Positions 25,401-35,784 of a DNA stretch of 64,000 bases are shown here, one piece after another (position 1 is the stretch's first letter; each line of letters begins with the position of its first letter). A program made the position numbers and the translations under genes. This DNA is from Chamaelirium japonicum. Lineage: Eukaryota > Streptophyta > Magnoliopsida > Liliales > Melanthiaceae. Location: the NCBI GenBank assembly GCA_947650365.1, contig OX393550.1, forward strand, positions 49,585,594 through 49,649,593, written 5' to 3'. A model generated the notes under the pieces. The model did not search any database. It was not told the DNA's origin and saw only the letters and a list, made by a program, of their open reading frames with translations.

Positions 25401-28400
25401 CTCTTGTAGGCTCATCATTAAAGGACAATTGATCTTCAACAGTCTCGATTAGTAGATTATTTATTGCCACGTATCTCCTCATGTGGATCTTCAATATCCA
25501 ATCAATCTTTAAATGCTAATTGGATAAAACCACTCTCTAAATGCCCTGTGTTATTTGATGTACCATCCGGTTTATTAAAAAAAAATATTTGAGCTGACAT
25601 CGCCTCATTTCTCAAGGCAATGCACTAAACAGTGCCTCTGAGGGGCATGCAAAATCCAAGTCATGTCATGTATGTGTCTAACACCTTATTTCTACTTTAT
25701 AGGAAGTGTTGAAGCCATTTTAATTTCTTTCAAAATCCTACTGAAGTTAAAACGATACATCTTTTATTTAACTTTTTATGATGTAACATTTGGACTCATA
25801 TGTCAAACTTTGGTATGTACGGATATGTTTTCATATCAAGCTCAAGTGAAATGTGACATACAATCAAAAGCATAACAATATCAGTATGTTTTCTTGAGAT
25901 ATATTGATGATTGGAGTATGCAAAGGAAGGTTAATGCTTGCCAGAGCCCAATATAATATCCCTATCTACATTGTTGTCAAGGTGTGCGCCTAGCTAACAA
26001 GGCCTCCTAGAGGGATTAAAGCAGTTGCCGTATTGACAAAAAAACATAAGGCGGACCTAGGCACACCTAGGTGGATGGTGTAAGGCGTGCGCCTAGTATT
26101 CAAAACCTACTAAGTGCCTAAAACCCAACTTGTTTAACTCATTTAATAAAATGCATCCAACACAGTGAACCCATTTTAAAACCTGTGCACCCAACCAACT
26201 AAAAATCTATCACCTAAGATCTAAATCACTGAACCCAACATAAAAATGAACACGGAAAAACATAAGCTATCAATCCCCAACCTATGTAATTTAAGGTTGC
26301 AATTGCAGTATATAAATCATCATGATTTTTCACTTTTTTACATCTTATTATGGTGAATTGATTATATGCTCACATTTTTTTTTATTAGACCTAATACCAT
26401 TATTACATCATAAAGTGGATATTCTAATTACATAATACAACTGTCTGTAGATGTTAATTTCTAGATAACATGCTATACTTGATATTCAATTTCTTTCAAT
26501 AGGCCATGAAGACATAGCCCCACTAATATATACATAATACATAATTACCGATAATGATGTGTGTATATTTATTTATCGATAACAAAAGGCAATGCCTATA
26601 CTCCAAGGTTCTCTCCAGAGGCCTATGCTCACCTTAGGGCCTTGACAACCTTGCGTATCCAAAAGACAGTAATCATATCTATTACCTTACTTTATTTTCA
26701 CCTAAGAAGCGCTGACTCTGGTACGGGGACACGGGTACGACACGACACGGGTTCGCCGACACGGCAAATCCAAAAAAAGGAGGACACGGGTACGGCGGGG
26801 ACACGGCAAAATAAATTTATATTTTTAAATTTATATTTTATGTGTGTTTGAAATTCATATATATTTCAATAACCGAAAAAACCTCATAGAAAACAACTAA
26901 AATAAAAATTTAATGCATACTGAATCGCTATTGTTAGTTATATCCAGTCCGATCGGTGAATCACAAGCAGCTCTAAATGGTATGGAAAATAATGGTTGTG
27001 CTTCAATTTTGACTTCAACCTATCTAAAACCTCAGAGGATAAGATAAGTTAAAGTCAAACCTGAATCGTAACCGTCCATAACCATCCTGACAAGTGAATC
27101 ACAGTCGGGCCCAAATAGCATGCAAAAGAACGGCTGCGATTCAGTTTCTCTGAGGTTATAATCTCAAAGGATCAGATAGGTTGAAGCCAAAACTGAATCA
27201 CCATAGCTTATAACCCGACCCTATATCAAACAGTCCGTCAACCCGCAGTGTCCCGAGTGTCCGAGGAGTGTCCGGCTCCTGAAAGCACGTAGGACACGGC
27301 ACATGCGTGTCCGGCGAGTGTCCGACGAGTGTCGGTGTCCGACACGTGTCCGACACGGGTACGGGAAGCCTGGAGAAGTGTCCATGCTTCCTAGATTTTC
27401 ACATGCTTCATTACTTTGATAAGTAATTCTCATATAATAAAACAAACAAAATCCAAATTAGAACAACATATTTCAATCCTTGGCCTTTAAAATTAAACCA
27501 GCCTATAACGCTATACAAACCTCATTTGTCATTTTAACAAATCCAAATTTAGCATTCGATGTATATTCTTTCAGAATGAATCTTGTTATCTATAGAAAAA
27601 AAAGTGATGGGGTCAAATTCTAGATTTGGGACAACAATGCTAGAATTCAAGACATTTCTCAAAAACAAATTTATTTTGATGTGTTATTCATGATAGACAT
27701 CACGTGGGAAGAAAATGTTGCAAGATAATATGAGAAATAAAATTCTACACTTATGTACTTATGATGCAAAACATGATTAAAGGGAAAAATGAAACCACCT
27801 ACCATCAATACTACAAATAAAGCACTTGATTCACGCAAACAATGATGTATCGATGCTCACACAAACACAATTACAAGAATACAAGCATGTCTTCTCAATA
27901 ATGCAATAGCCTACAGGTATAGAGTTCTCTATTTAAATCCACCTTTGCCCTTGATTTGGTAACCTCCACTGCAATGGGATCCTTCTTCTCGAGCCTCTTA
28001 ATAAACCAAACTGTAATCCCCTACCTCATTTCCCGGTGAAGGGCACACAAATAAAGTCTACACGATCATCAACAATATAAACTTAATATAGGAACAGTCT
28101 TCTTAAACCATGCACCTTCATCCTTTTAAGAACTTGGGCTCATTCTCCAATAATTACAACTTGCCAATATCTAAGCAAACTTGTCAACAATACAAAAGGT
28201 GTCACGATAAAGGACTGGGCAATGTAAGGTTATTTATTATCGCATTTAACTTCACGCATCCCTCATCCCTCGCTGCTGGTAGAGGACACCCATTTTCAAT
28301 ATCAACATCAACAAAATAAACAATATCTCAAAATATTCCCGGTCCACATCAATGATCATCTATTTGATATTATACCTTTAAAATATTGGCAATTGCTCTG

Positions 28401-29492
28401 TTTTTCAATGGATCTTGCAGGGACTTCTGAGGCATAATAGTTGCTACTTGCTACAAACAATGAATGGTACATTAAACAAATCAAATAAAAAAAGACAGGG
28501 ATGCACACAACTTAGAAACCATCACCTTCCTGCACTAAATATTCTAGAAGAATGCCAAAAAAACATAGAAATTAAATTTGTGTGAACCAACAGAAGTACA
28601 ACTCAATATCGCGCTAAGCTTGCTATTATATTAGAGTAAGATAGGACAACACCAAGGCACATATACTGCTAAAACCAATATCATGACATGTATAGCTTCT
28701 GAAAGGATTAATATGTGTAATATCATACCCTTTGCATTTCGGGCATAGCACACTTCTTGACAACGAAAGCTTTTTGGATGTTCCATTATACAAGTCTTCT
28801 AGGGACACCTTCATAGTATGAACTACATCTTCACCTCGCCTTTGCCTACGGCCTCTTGAGCTCCCACCTTAAAATAAAAAACATCAAGGAAATTTAAAAT
28901 CAACAAGCATGGTACTTCATAAAGGATCAACAGGGATTTGTTTGCATGATCTTCCTCACCACCAAAAGCTCCACCACCAAAAAATTGCTCGAATATATCG
29001 AAAGGATTGTGTGAAGCACCGCCTCCTCCAACGCCATCTTTAAGTGCATCTTCCCCGTATTGGTCATAAAGTTCTCTTTTTTCCGGATCACTCAGAACTT
29101 CATAGGCTTGCGAAAGCTCCTTGAACTGAAACCAACGTTTGGATTACACAGAAACAAATGAAGGAGCAGAATCTGATCTCACACAACACAATGCCCACAT
29201 AACAATAATCGCGGCTTATAAAATGTTCAGGGAGCATTGAATCGTAAAATACCGCTGCCGTCGTTAGCAATCAGTAATGAATTTTCTAAAGCACAACAGC
29301 AGCCGACCAAAATCAAGGAATCATCTGAAAAAGGCTCACCTTTTCCGGATCCCCACCCTTGTCCGGGTGGTTTTTTATGGCGGCCCTCTTGTATGCCTTC
29401 TTCAGCTCATCTTGGCTAGCACTCGGTGAGACGCCGAGAATACTGTAGTACCGGGTGCTGTCGCTCTTCTTCGGAGGAGCACGCCCAAACAT
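13855..29492 (-). CDS. Type I DnaJ/Hsp40 co-chaperone (ANJ1 class), farnesylation motif, seven coding exons
   Basis: Stimulates Hsp70 ATPase and delivers unfolded clients. Plant members are cytosolic and partly membrane-bound through a farnesyl tail. Exons on the minus strand: 29492-29340, 29125-28960, 28867-28729, 15311-15178, 15092-14950, 14472-14274, 14180-13855. All junctions are GT-AG and the phases agree, giving 419 residues, the usual length. The J domain is at about residues 14-75 with HPD at 42-44, followed by a Gly/Phe-rich linker. Four CxxCxGxG-type zinc repeats follow ([32 protein letters not shown]), then the substrate-binding C-terminal domains. A Gln run and an acidic stretch lead to the last four residues, CAQQ, a CaaX box. 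The start is the first ATG and begins [10 protein letters not shown] as in the family. A 5' UTR intron at 29765-29535 is likely from its splice sites. Intron 3 is 13,417 bp and holds hAT elements, MITEs and a LINE remnant. No disabling change was seen. Confidence 0.96.
14565..14805. mobile_element. MITE, family A copy 2, in DnaJ intron 5
   Basis: Shares the core CTTTGCCTGCCGGTCGG and GGGTGCAACGGAC with the element at 10850-11022. Its left end is duplicated: the block with AACCAGAATAGTCAAACAGA occurs twice, near 14590 and 14640. It lies within intron 5 (14473-14949), away from the splice sites. Confidence 0.65.
15312..17797. other. 3' part of DnaJ intron 3
   Basis: AT-rich intron sequence. 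It includes a (CT)n microsatellite of about 32 units at 16350-16414. No other gene was recognised. Confidence 0.6.
16350..16414. repeat. (CT)n microsatellite in DnaJ intron 3
   Basis: About 32 CT units. Confidence 0.95.
18204..20513 (-). CDS. hAT transposase, BED finger and DUF659, 726 residues
   Basis: Cuts and moves hAT elements. Exon 1 is 20513-18904 and exon 2 is 18774-18204; the intron 18903-18775 (129 bp, GT-AG) joins NPR to YSARWL in phase. The N-terminus holds a BED-like zinc finger (Cys57, Cys60, His74 region). The central DUF659 / RNase H-like part includes [10 protein letters not shown] (first catalytic Asp region) and [13 protein letters not shown], followed by [16 protein letters not shown]. 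The end carries the hAT dimerisation domain with [20 protein letters not shown] and EDLVFVHNN. No stop or frameshift was seen through 726 codons, which is rare for an old copy. The first ATG of the open frame was chosen; it opens with a Ser-rich leader. Activity cannot be judged from sequence alone. Confidence 0.94.
20735..21150. repeat. About 130-bp repeat, three diverged copies inside the hAT element
   Basis: The words CAAACATTAGGGACCAATTTGG and GTGTAATATAGAC..TATATTAAACTCAG recur near 20755-20835, 20890-21015 and 21060-21145, each with an A run. They lie upstream of the transposase start, so they would fall in its promoter or leader. Confidence 0.75.
22140..22640 (+). mobile_element. LINE reverse-transcriptase tail remnant (zf-RVT region)
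   Basis: Translated fragments [20 protein letters not shown] and then [17 protein letters not shown] match the RFWKDxWLG...LYP signature found after the reverse transcriptase in plant L1-type LINEs. The two parts are in different frames, so it is broken. It lies in DnaJ intron 3, sense to the plus strand. No ends were found. Confidence 0.65.
22663..22832. mobile_element. Small palindromic MITE, 170 bp
   Basis: The first stretch GAGTAATGCTATTTGAACAA and further bases to about 26 are repeated in inverted form at the other end. A second inverted word, TTTGACAAACCAGA, lies inside. The loop is GC-rich and non-coding. The flanks show no clear direct repeat. It lies in DnaJ intron 3. Confidence 0.75.
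22906..23225. mobile_element. Non-autonomous DNA element rich in CCGGTCCGG, 320 bp
   Basis: A perfect 12-bp direct repeat ATCTCATCCAAT flanks it (22894-22905 and 23226-23237), of which 8 bp may be the true target duplication and the rest shared ends. The ends are imperfect inverted repeats leading into CGGACCGG words. The interior is a dense set of GGTTCGG/CCGAACC inversions with high folding potential. It lies in DnaJ intron 3. Confidence 0.75.
23238..25960. other. DnaJ intron 3, middle part
   Basis: AT-rich. A G homopolymer lies near 24549-24563. The hydrophobic frame on the minus strand at 23358-23621 is a product of AT/CT-rich sequence and is not called. Nothing else was recognised. Confidence 0.5.
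25966..26660. mobile_element. Probable decayed DNA element (GGCG-word hAT-like)
   Basis: Ends are roughly inverted, with TTGTTGTCAAGGTGTGCGCC on the left and a CCTTGACAAC-type right end. Near the left end are words such as GGCGGACCTAGG, as in the better-defined element at 37951-38532. No target duplication was found. Confidence 0.4.
26702..27394. mobile_element. Non-autonomous hAT element, 693 bp, relative of the 3.9-kb hAT
   Basis: A perfect 8-bp target duplication ATTTTCAC flanks it (26694-26701 and 27395-27402). Its right end, read inward, is CTAGGAAGCATGGACACT, matching the 3.9-kb element end at 14 of 18 positions. The left end CTAAGAAGC is also close. Both ends hold clusters of ACGGG/GACACG words like the other element's subterminal repeats. 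There is no coding capacity. It lies in DnaJ intron 3. Confidence 0.9.
27403..28728. other. 5' part of DnaJ intron 3
   Basis: AT-rich intron sequence with nothing recognised. It ends at the donor next to exon 3. Confidence 0.6.
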
Positions 29493-29900
29493 TATTACTG
29501 ATTTCTTTCACCTCCACGCTCCCGTTCTGTGACTCTGGAATCAGATTAAACCACGAACATATCAGAAGAAGTCATAAACCCTAATTACTGAACTCGATCG
29601 ATTCTGATCGATATGCCGCAAATTAGAAGAAAAAATCCCAGATTTAAAACCCTAGATCTACAATTTGGACCCAACAAAATCACCAGAAAAATTACAAAAA
29701 GGAAAAAGACCGTCTTCGACAAAATTAACCAGAATTCAATCTAAGGTACACATGAAAATAAATACCTAAACGAAGATCGAAGGCCCTGGAAACCCTAACC
29801 CGAGATCTAGGTAGCAGGTGAGGGGATTGGGAACTTGGGAACGATGGAGGTGAAGGAAGTCGACGGAAGCAAATCAATCGGGCGCTTTGCGTAGAGGGGC
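29493..29900 (-). promoter_or_regulatory. DnaJ 5' UTR with intron and upstream promoter region
   Basis: A 5' UTR intron is predicted at 29765-29535: donor TTTAG/GTATTT and acceptor TTCCAG/AGTC, 42 bp before the ATG. The UTR exon continues to about 29,850. No confident TATA box or heat-shock element was picked out. Confidence 0.5.
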
Positions 29901-30139
29901 GGTGAGGACCGGCCGTCCTGATCCTTTTAAAGGAGGGCCACGCTCCTCACGCCGGGTTTCGGGCGAGCTGCTTGGCAAGAGAACGTCCGTCCGATGTACC
30001 GAGTCGGACGGTGGATAGCACTCGCGATTTGCGGACGGCTTGGGATCCTTGCACGGCACTCGAAAGGAGAGGTGGTGGACCGTGTCTATTGGCACCCATA
30101 TGCTCAGTGACGGCACCCCAACACCCTTAGCCCGCACCC
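29901..30139. other. Spacer upstream of DnaJ
   Basis: GC-rich sequence between the DnaJ leader and the tandem duplication. It likely includes the DnaJ promoter. No separate gene was recognised. Confidence 0.4.
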
Positions 30140-30856
30140 TTTTGACCTCCCAGTCTTGACACCTATAACAATCCCAACTCTTTCTCTCTTTTTCTGTCTC
30201 TCTCACACGTGTGGCGAGACCCATCGCTGCTGTCTATTTCCAGCCGCCCACCCCTCCGCCTCCATAGCCGTCGCTACTGCACTTCCCAGTCACCTTCCTT
30301 CCTCCGTCTTCCTCTTGTCGGAATCTGAAGATGTTGGCCCTCCTCCTCACTCTCCTTTCTCCATCTTCCTACATGCTTCCTATGCCAAAACCATAAGTTG
30401 TCGGTCCTCCTCATCCTCCTTATTTCATCTTTCTCGTGCTGAAACCTTAAGCTTCTAGCTCTCCTTTCCTTCCTCCTTCTCCTCATCCTTCTTCTTCCAT
30501 CTTTCCCTTACCTGAACCATAAGTCGTTGGGCGATGTCGGCGGCAGTCCGTGCAACGGTGTTGCCAGGGTATTTACCGGCATCCATATGATGGTGTCGGG
30601 ACATACTCACAGTGGTAGCTTCGACTAGCAGCCACCGACAATGTCGATGGGTTGCCACTGACATCGACATATTATTAGAGTTCAAGCGCGAGGAAAATGA
30701 ATGAAAAAGAAGGAGTTCCAGCGACTTAGTGTTCTAGCGCAGGGATGGAGGAAGAAGAAGGAGGAGGAGGAAGAAGAAAGAAGGAAGGATGAGGGAGGAG
30801 GAGGAAACGTAGGGCGACATAGGGTGTCGTCAGAAAATGAGGTGAAGTCAATACCG
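30140..30856. repeat. Tandem duplication unit 1, 717 bp
   Basis: Starts TTTTGACCTCCCAGTCTTGA. The same opening recurs at 30857, and the two units match along most of their length (CT-rich stretches, CATCCATATGATGGTGTCGG, GTCGATGGGTTGCCA). No domain was recognised in its frames. It could be an unclassified repeat. Confidence 0.85.
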
Positions 30857-31373
30857 TTTTGACCTCCCAGTCTTGACACCCACAACAATCCCAACTTGTT
30901 CTCTCTCTTTTTCTGTCTCTCTCGCGCGCGTGGTAAGAACCATCGTCGTTGTCTATTTCCAACCGCCCACCTCTCCGCGTCCATAGCCGTCACTGCTGCA
31001 CTTCCCAGTCACCCTCCTTCCTCTATCTTCCTCTTGTCGGAATCCGAAGATGTTGATTCACCTCCTCCTCACTCTCCGTTCTCCATCTTCCTACAAGTTT
31101 TCCATGCCAAAACCCTAAGTTGTTGGTCCTCCTCATCCTAGCTCCTTCTCATTCCTCCTCCTTCTTTCATCTTCCCCGCACTGAAACCTTAATCTTCTAG
31201 CTCTCCTCTCCTTCATCCTTCTTCTTTCTTCCATCTTTCCCTTACCTAAACCCTAAGCCGTTGGGCGATGTCGGTGGCAGTCCGCGCAATGGTGTTGCCA
31301 GGGTATTTACCGGCATCCATATGATGGTGTCGGGACATGCTCACAGCAGTAGCTTCGACTGGCAGTCACTGAC

Positions 31374-34008
31374 TGTAGACAAAAAAATTGTGTCTAACCC
31401 GGACTCGACTTGCATGCGCCAATTTGGAGGTGAACCCGACACACTCGGACCCGGACCCGACTCGCATGCCCCTACGCGGGTGCAAACCCGACGCGCACCA
31501 CGACTCAGACCCGACTCGCGCCCGACAAGAAGCCGGGTGGGCCCATCCCCAAGTGGGGCCCACCCGGCCCCATACTAGGCTCCGAAGCCCATGGGGAGGC
31601 CGGCCCCCACTAAGGATCCGGACCCCCCATGGGGAGGTCGGCCTTGCAAGGAAAAAGAAAAGAAAGGAAAGAAAAGAAAAAGGAAAGAAAAGAAAAGGAA
31701 AAAGAAAAGAAAGGAAAGACAAGAAAAGAAAAGAAAAGAAAAGGAAAGAAAAGAAAGAAAAGGAAAAAACTACCACCATGCGCGGGGGGAGGTTGCGTAT
31801 GACGTCTGCTCACCCACGGATCGGCGCCGATCCCTCGATCCGACGGACAAGAAGAAGAGTCGGGTCGCCATCGACTTCGTGTGCAAAATTCAGCCATAAT
31901 TACCCCGTCAGAAAAGGAAGACGAATAAAGACTTATTCCCCTCATCAATGGACGAATAAATCTTGGGCAATTATGGGGGAGATATTAAAGGGATTTAAAA
32001 TTAAAACTTCCCATATCTCTCCCTCCCCCCTTCGCCTATAAATAGAGGGGGAGGGGGAAGGCTCAAGGGGTCGGTCGGATGGCAAGAAGCGAAGCTCTGC
32101 AGAAGAGGGGACGCGCTCTTCATCGACCCAAGGCTTCACGAGGCACGGGCAAGCCTGTCCCTTCGGGATCGGCTTAGTCCATTGAAAGCCCTCATCAACG
32201 TGAAGACCCTTGCACAAGAAGATCAAGCCTTCGACTCCGTGCACGAAGAAGAAAGCTCGAAGAAGAAGAACCCTTCGACTCCGAAGACGCCAGAAGCAAA
32301 GGCCGGAGAAGAAGATCGGAGCGGCACCACCCCGTCGTCTCCAACAAGCCTTCGACTCCGAAGACGCCAGAAGCAAAGGCCGGAGAAGAAGATCGGAGCG
32401 GCACCACCCCGTCGTCTCCAACAAGCCTTCGACTCTGATCAAGCCCAAAAGCCCGGAGAAGAAGAGAAGCGGGGCTACACCCCGTCATCTCCAACAAGCC
32501 TTCGACTCCGATCAAGCCCAAAAGCTCGGAGAAGAAGAGAAGCGGCGCTACACCCGTCATCTTCAACAAAGCCTTCAACTACGATTACGCCAAATACGCC
32601 CGGAGAAGAAGCCAACGCCACAACCGTCGCTAGGTCGAAGACTGAAGACGAAGTGCGGGAGCTCTGCAGAAGAGGAGACGCTTCTTCATCGACCCGAGGC
32701 TTCACGAGGCACGGGCAAGCCTGTCCCTTCGGGATCGGCTTAGTCCATTAAAAGCCCTCATCGACGTGAAGACCCTTGCACACGAAGATCAAGACTTCGA
32801 CTCCGTGCACGAAGAAGAAAGCTCGGAGAAGAAGACCCTTCGACTCCGAAGACGCCAGAAGCAAAGGCCGGAGAAGAAGCTCGGAGTGGCATCACCCCGT
32901 CGACTCCAACAAATCCTCGACCCCGATCAAGCTCCAAAGCCCGGAGGAGAGGAACGAAGCGTCAGCACCCCGTCGTCTTCGACAAACACCTGCGCCATCC
33001 ACGAAGAAGAAAGCCTGGAGCAGACCGCCTGAAGCGTCGCTACCCCCGCCGTCTTCATCGACAAAAGTCGACGCTACAACCGTCGCACGAAGACCGTCGC
33101 TACCCCCGCTGTCTTCATCAACAAAAGCCGACGCTACAACAGTCGCACGAAGACCGTCGCTACCCCCGCCGTCTTCATCAACAAAAGCCGACGCTACAAC
33201 CGTCGCACGGAGATCGGTGCTACCTCCACTATCTTCGAAAGCATTCTTCGACTCCGATCACGCCAAGGAAGCCCGGAGAAGAAGAGAAGTCCAGCTGACA
33301 CCCAAACCGTCGAAGCACCGGAGAAGTAGCCCACGTCGTTCGAAGAAGAAGACCGAGTTGACGCTGAAGCTAAAGCCAACGCAAGAAGCCAAAGCAAAGC
33401 CCCAGTAAAGCCCGCGCCAAAGCAACGCAAGTGCCAAAGCCAAGCGACTACGCCGGCCATGAGCAAAAGCACCGCACGTTCTAGCCGATACGACGTGAAG
33501 TCCGGAAGAACGAAAGCATCGCAAGTCTCTCCCGGCCACATCCAAGCGCAAGCGCCGAAGCAAAGCAAAAGCCAGAGTCACGCCGGAGCCAAGCCAAAGC
33601 CAAAAAGCCAAAGCCAAAAGCACGATCGACACCGCGAACCGACGATCAAGGACGCCGAGGTCAAGCAAGGAGCGAGGAAGACACGAAGACCGAGGAACGA
33701 AGCCGAAAACCCCCTAGCCGAGAAAGCGCGAAGCACGAAAGGGACAAAGCAACGGTGGGCATTCCTTAGCCTCTCCAAAACCCTCACCCTGTAAAGACCT
33801 CTGTCCTGGGCAACCCCTTCAGAGCTCTCGCACGAACACCACGTGGAGACGCGGATCAAAGGGATCCTCCAGAAGATCTTTCCCACAAATCCCCTGATCA
33901 AAACTCGCCGCAACCCGGACTCGCTACACCCGAGCCACCCGGGTCCCGGCCACACTTGTAATCTGGTTTTGCGCAATAAAGACGACCCGTACCTTTTCCG
34001 CGCATACA
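31374..34008 (+). mobile_element. Solo-LTR-like element, 2,635 bp
   Basis: It begins TGTAGAC and ends ATACA (TG...CA). A perfect 5-bp target duplication CTGAC flanks it (31369-31373 and 34009-34013). Unit 1 of the surrounding duplication supplies the empty site. A TATA box (TATAAATA, 32037-32044) and a late AATAAA (33975-33980) give plus orientation. The middle carries internal repeats of a GAAGAAG...CTTCGACTC type, which produce long Lys/Arg-rich or Ser-rich frames without a domain. No gag, protease or polymerase motif was seen, so this is one large LTR left after recombination, or a very reduced element. Confidence 0.82.
31660..31768 (+). repeat. Purine tract GGAAAAGAAAA-type inside the LTR
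   Basis: About 110 bp of pure A/G on the plus strand with an irregular 5-6 bp period. Confidence 0.85.
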
Positions 34009-34197
34009 CTGACACAGTGTCGATGGGTTGCCACCGACATCGGCCAACAGTTAGAGTTCAAGCACGGGGAAGATGGATGAAGAAGAAGGAGGAGAGAGGA
34101 GGAGGAGGAAGAAACGACAGTACCCTTATCAATATGTATGGGAGGCGTACAAGGATACATCTAATGTTTATTTTTTCCATCAATCGGGGGCTAGTAA

Positions 34198-34975
34198 TGT
34201 TATAGAAACATTTTTCACACCCCAAAAATGATTGGCATACCCCGCTTCCCACAGGAAATCATTCCCCTTTTTCTTTATGGCAATGATACACATATCCCCA
34301 TTACCCCATACCCCATTCTCCCTTCCAGCACACCCCATCCTCTCCCTTTCATACCCCATCCCTTCTGAAACACTATACCCCAACACTTCCTAAACGACAC
34401 ATCCGTCATAGCATACCCTCGAAGAATCAACCGTCCACTTTCGACGCTGACTCCTTCGATACCCATCTTCGACGCCGATGCCTTCCCCTCCTCCTTCCCC
34501 CCTTCTCCTCCACCTCCTCTTTTTTCTTCGTCAAAGTCGTTGTTGCCTTCAATCCTCCTCCCCGTCGCCCAACATGGTTGCCAGTTTTAAGTGCCGAACA
34601 TGTTCGCCACTGAACTATTGAACATGCTAGGCAAGAAGGAGGGGAAGCGGAGGCAACACCGACTCCGACGATGGAAAAAAGAGGGGGGGGGGGGGGGAGG
34701 GGGGGCTCCGATGACGACGAGAGGTGATAGCGGCTCCGACAATGGGGGAGGAGGAGGGGAAGCGTAGAAAGGAGAAGATGGGGAGGCAACACTGACAATG
34801 GAGAAGGAGGAGTGGAAGGGGATAAAGTAGGGGATATCCAGGTGGAGTATGAAGAAGGGATAGTAGGTGGGGTATGAAGGAGGAGAGGGTATACTTGTCA
34901 AAATAAAGAGAGGGGGAAACCAAGGGGAAACATGGTATGTCAATCATTTTTTAGGTGTGAATAAAAATTTCATAA
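34198..34975. mobile_element. Element with inverted ends of about 45 bp, unclassified
   Basis: The left end ...TTTTTCACACCCCAAAAATG, then ATTGGCATACC, is mirrored by the right end (reverse complement TTATTCACACCTAAAAAATG, then ATTGACATACC). The inside is CT/GA-rich with a G run near 34686-34708. No target duplication could be fixed. Frames inside are low-complexity. Confidence 0.6.
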
Positions 34976-35640
34976 TTTTATACGTGCAAATAGCAGCATC
35001 CAACTGATTGGTTGAGTTGAGTTAATGTTGCGGGGCCCTAGGGTTGACTCCTACTCGATTCAAGAGCAACTCCAACAACCTCCTAACTGGGAGCTTCTAA
35101 AAGAATAGTTTTATCGATATCCTAGTGCCATGCATGATAGGTAGGAGCTACAGCCCCCGTGTGCTCTAGCAACCTCCTAGAAGGACTCTTTTACAGCCGT
35201 TGAAATTTGTCAAGCAACTTTAGAAGGTTTTTGGAGCCTGTGATTTGCACTCCTTTCTCTATGTTTGTGTGGGACCCAATGATCTTCTGGGATTGCCATC
35301 CTTTTTTTACTGTACCAAACAAAATAGAGTTCAAACGGGCGCAATATGAGAACTTTGGATAGTTGGACCCATTCGAATCGATCGAAAGTTCCTTACCTTT
35401 GTTAATTTTCTAAATAGCCCTCCAAACGTTGCTTTCATCGTCCCACAATTGGATCTTTTCATAAGTCATAGTTTAGAGAGATTTTTTAATTTTATTTTTT
35501 TAAAATTAAAGTTTAGAGATTGAGTAGTCTGTAGGGTGTTCTTCGTTCCACAGCACACGTGGTTGGTAGAAGAACTGAGAATAGGGAAAAATAATAGGAG
35601 CACGTTGGAGATTCTCTAAATAAGCCGCCAGAGTTGCAGC
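34976..35640. other. Spacer upstream of the KAPA synthase gene
   Basis: AT-rich. The segment 35060-35250 has the look of a degraded MITE, with ends rich in CAACCTCCTA words, but I could not fix its ends. Confidence 0.4.
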
Positions 35641-35678
35641 CCTAGAATAAGCGGCCAGTTCTCGCTCACCTCGACCGT

Positions 35679-35736
35679 CTATATAGGCTTTACTGTAGCG
35701 TCGGCGAATCAAGACCACCGGAGTTTCTCTCTCTCC

Positions 35737-35782
<46 letters not shown>

Positions 35783-35784
35783 AA
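35679..35784 (+). promoter_or_regulatory. KAPA synthase core promoter and CT-rich leader
   Basis: A TATA-like CTATATAGG at 35679-35687 lies about 100 bp before the ATG at 35785. The leader then carries a (CT)n tract up to 35780. Pyrimidine-rich 5' leaders are common in plants. The transcription start is inferred to be near 35715. Confidence 0.55.

Larger units (their letters stand above)
30857..34180. repeat. Tandem duplication unit 2, split by an LTR element
   Basis: The second unit runs 30857-31373 and resumes at 34014 after the inserted LTR-like element. Joining across the target site matches unit 1 (the CAC.GAC / ATGTCGATGGG region around 30635). The right limit is approximate. Confidence 0.8.

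Noticed and set aside
31388-33800. Lys/Arg-rich and Ser-rich frames of 100-217 codons
   Set aside because: They lie inside the 2.6-kb LTR-like element, overlap each other on both strands, and derive from its internal GAAGAAG repeats and a purine tract.
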